Assembly: GCF_036373705.1 (NCBI RefSeq)
Contig: NC_089863.1
Span: 26,207,727-26,271,726 of the forward strand
Length of the DNA: 64,000 bases
Origin: Amia ocellicauda
Taxonomy: Eukaryota > Chordata > Actinopteri > Amiiformes > Amiidae
Reading direction: 5' to 3'
Shown here: positions 62,936 to 64,000 of the stretch, one piece after another
How positions within the stretch are numbered: position 1 is the stretch's first letter
Layout of the letters: each line of letters opens with the position of its first letter
Made by a program: the position numbers and the translations under genes
The notes under the pieces: generated by a model
Told to the model about the DNA's origin: nothing
Databases searched by the model: none
What the model saw: the letters and a program-made list of their open reading frames with translations, nothing else

Positions 62936-64000
62936 TCAACTCTGTGGATCGTCCCGTGGCCACAATGCCGTGAAGGACCTGCCCCTGGAGGTCTCCTGAA
63001 CACTTGGGGAGGGGGGGAGTTTATACAATGTTCTCCATGCGGGAGCTGCATCGTCCACCAACTGGAGGGGCTCGCTCCAGTGAGAGACGGAGGCTGACTG
63101 GAGAGCAGAGGAGTGGAGTACCTTCACACCCTGCAAGTACAGGGCCCGCCTGTCTACTGTACGGAACTGCAGATGTTGCAACATCTCGGTGTTAAAATAA
63201 AAAAAGCCTCCGATCGGTGCAAACAGCAGGAGCCACCAGGAAGGAGGGGCACACAAAACCCTGTGTGCCAGCGCCCCCTGTGGACAGTGCACAACACAGC
63301 ACCTCCCGCACTCTAGGAGGGAGAGAGACCTCAGCCAGCCGCAGCCAATGGTGACCGTCCTAAAAGACATGCAGTACCTCAGCGTGAATGACCCGAAGCA
63401 GCCCCGGGGGAGGATCCAAACAGGCCAGCCTGTGCCAAAGCATTGAGGCATCCAAATCGTTTATGACAAGAGCCCTCCGGACCATTTTTTAACATTGTCC
63501 ACCAACCCCTCCCAGTTCTTCTGTTCACACTTGTTGCCCCCCAGGAACACCCCTAGCACCTTCATGCCAGTTCTCTCCCAATGCTGCTGTTCTGGCAAAA
63601 CTGGGGCACCTACACCACTCCACTGACCCACGAGCCAAGTGGTGCACTTCCCCCAATTCACTTTAGCAGAAGAAGCCTTTCCAAATATATCCAAACTGTC
63701 CTTCACTGCTGCCACATCAGCCTGATTAGTCACATCATCAGCATAAGCGGACCGTTTAAGAGAAGCAGTGGGCACAGAGGGCAGGGCCAGGCTGGTTAGA
63801 CAGGTACGCAACAGACAGAGCAGGGGAACATCCCAGAAAGAGGGCAACCCTGACGAAACCACACGCTGTACTGGAAAAGGCTTGCTCAAGCTATTATTCA
63901 TCTTCAACAGACTAAAGACCTCCTCATATAGTACTGTGATAAATGAAGTAAACATCGGTCCGAACCCAAAAGAGTCCAGCTCAAAGGCAACTCCTGCTCC
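62936..64000 (-). mobile_element. LINE ORF2 reverse-transcriptase relic, continues past the right edge
   Basis: The minus-strand translation holds the polymerase catalytic motif RSAYADDVTN, followed by SLDIFGKASSAKVNWGKC and VLGVFLGGN, then an interrupted continuation to about 62936 (YCMSFRTVTIGCGWLRSL; HSSALQSASVSHWSEPLQLV). The order YADD, a lysine/glycine block and GVFLGG suits Tx1/L1-type elements. Same orientation as selenbp1. Stops and frameshifts break it, so it is a relic. Confidence 0.8.

Overview
The window is vertebrate nuclear DNA, most likely from a ray-finned fish. It holds spliced genes with GT-AG introns, CpG-rich promoters, Tc1/mariner copies, LINE 3' ends that finish in 'gccaataaagc' plus 'ttgaattgaa', a fish-type SINE tail and many GA/CA microsatellites. 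Interspersed hAT-like repeats and single-copy genes would suit a non-teleost actinopterygian (gar, bowfin or sturgeon type), but that placement is inference.

Four protein-coding genes lie head-to-tail, all on the minus strand. Reading in the direction of transcription (right to left): (1) selenbp1, the C-terminal two thirds in seven exons (58115-62447), with its 5' part beyond the right edge; (2) rfx5, complete, nine coding exons (47334-55016), 628 aa; (3) pi4kb, complete, eleven coding exons (21477-34126), 870 aa; (4) a long-tailed class I myosin of the MYO1E/MYO1F group, 24 coding exons (428-17351), motor, IQ and TH1 complete, with the TH2/SH3 tail beyond the left edge. Exon lengths and phases of all four models add up without a frameshift, which is the main support for the boundaries given. 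selenbp1, rfx5 and pi4kb are neighbours at human 1q21; the myosin is not.

The genes are not an operon and have unrelated jobs: SELENBP1 is a methanethiol oxidase, RFX5 the DNA-binding subunit of the MHC class II regulator, PI4KB a Golgi lipid kinase, and the myosin an actin motor at membranes. Probable promoters sit at about 17.35-17.7 kb (myosin), 43.0-43.4 kb (pi4kb) and 56.0-57.0 kb (rfx5). Introns and spacers carry most of the repeats: three internally deleted Tc1-like elements (18.1-19.0, 48.7-49.9 and 52.8-53.7 kb), a LINE reverse-transcriptase relic at the right edge, a second LINE relic near 37.8 kb, at least nine hAT-like MITE pieces, and an 880-bp CA/CT satellite.

The best finds are a minor-spliceosome (U12, AT-AC) intron that interrupts the rfx5 DNA-binding domain, an rfx5 upstream region with five same-strand CCAAT boxes, RFX half-sites and three CREs (the site types bound on MHC class II promoters), and LINE tails that repeatedly abut GA/CT microsatellites next to splice acceptors. 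I found no tRNA, rRNA or CRISPR, and no sign of a wholly new gene system.
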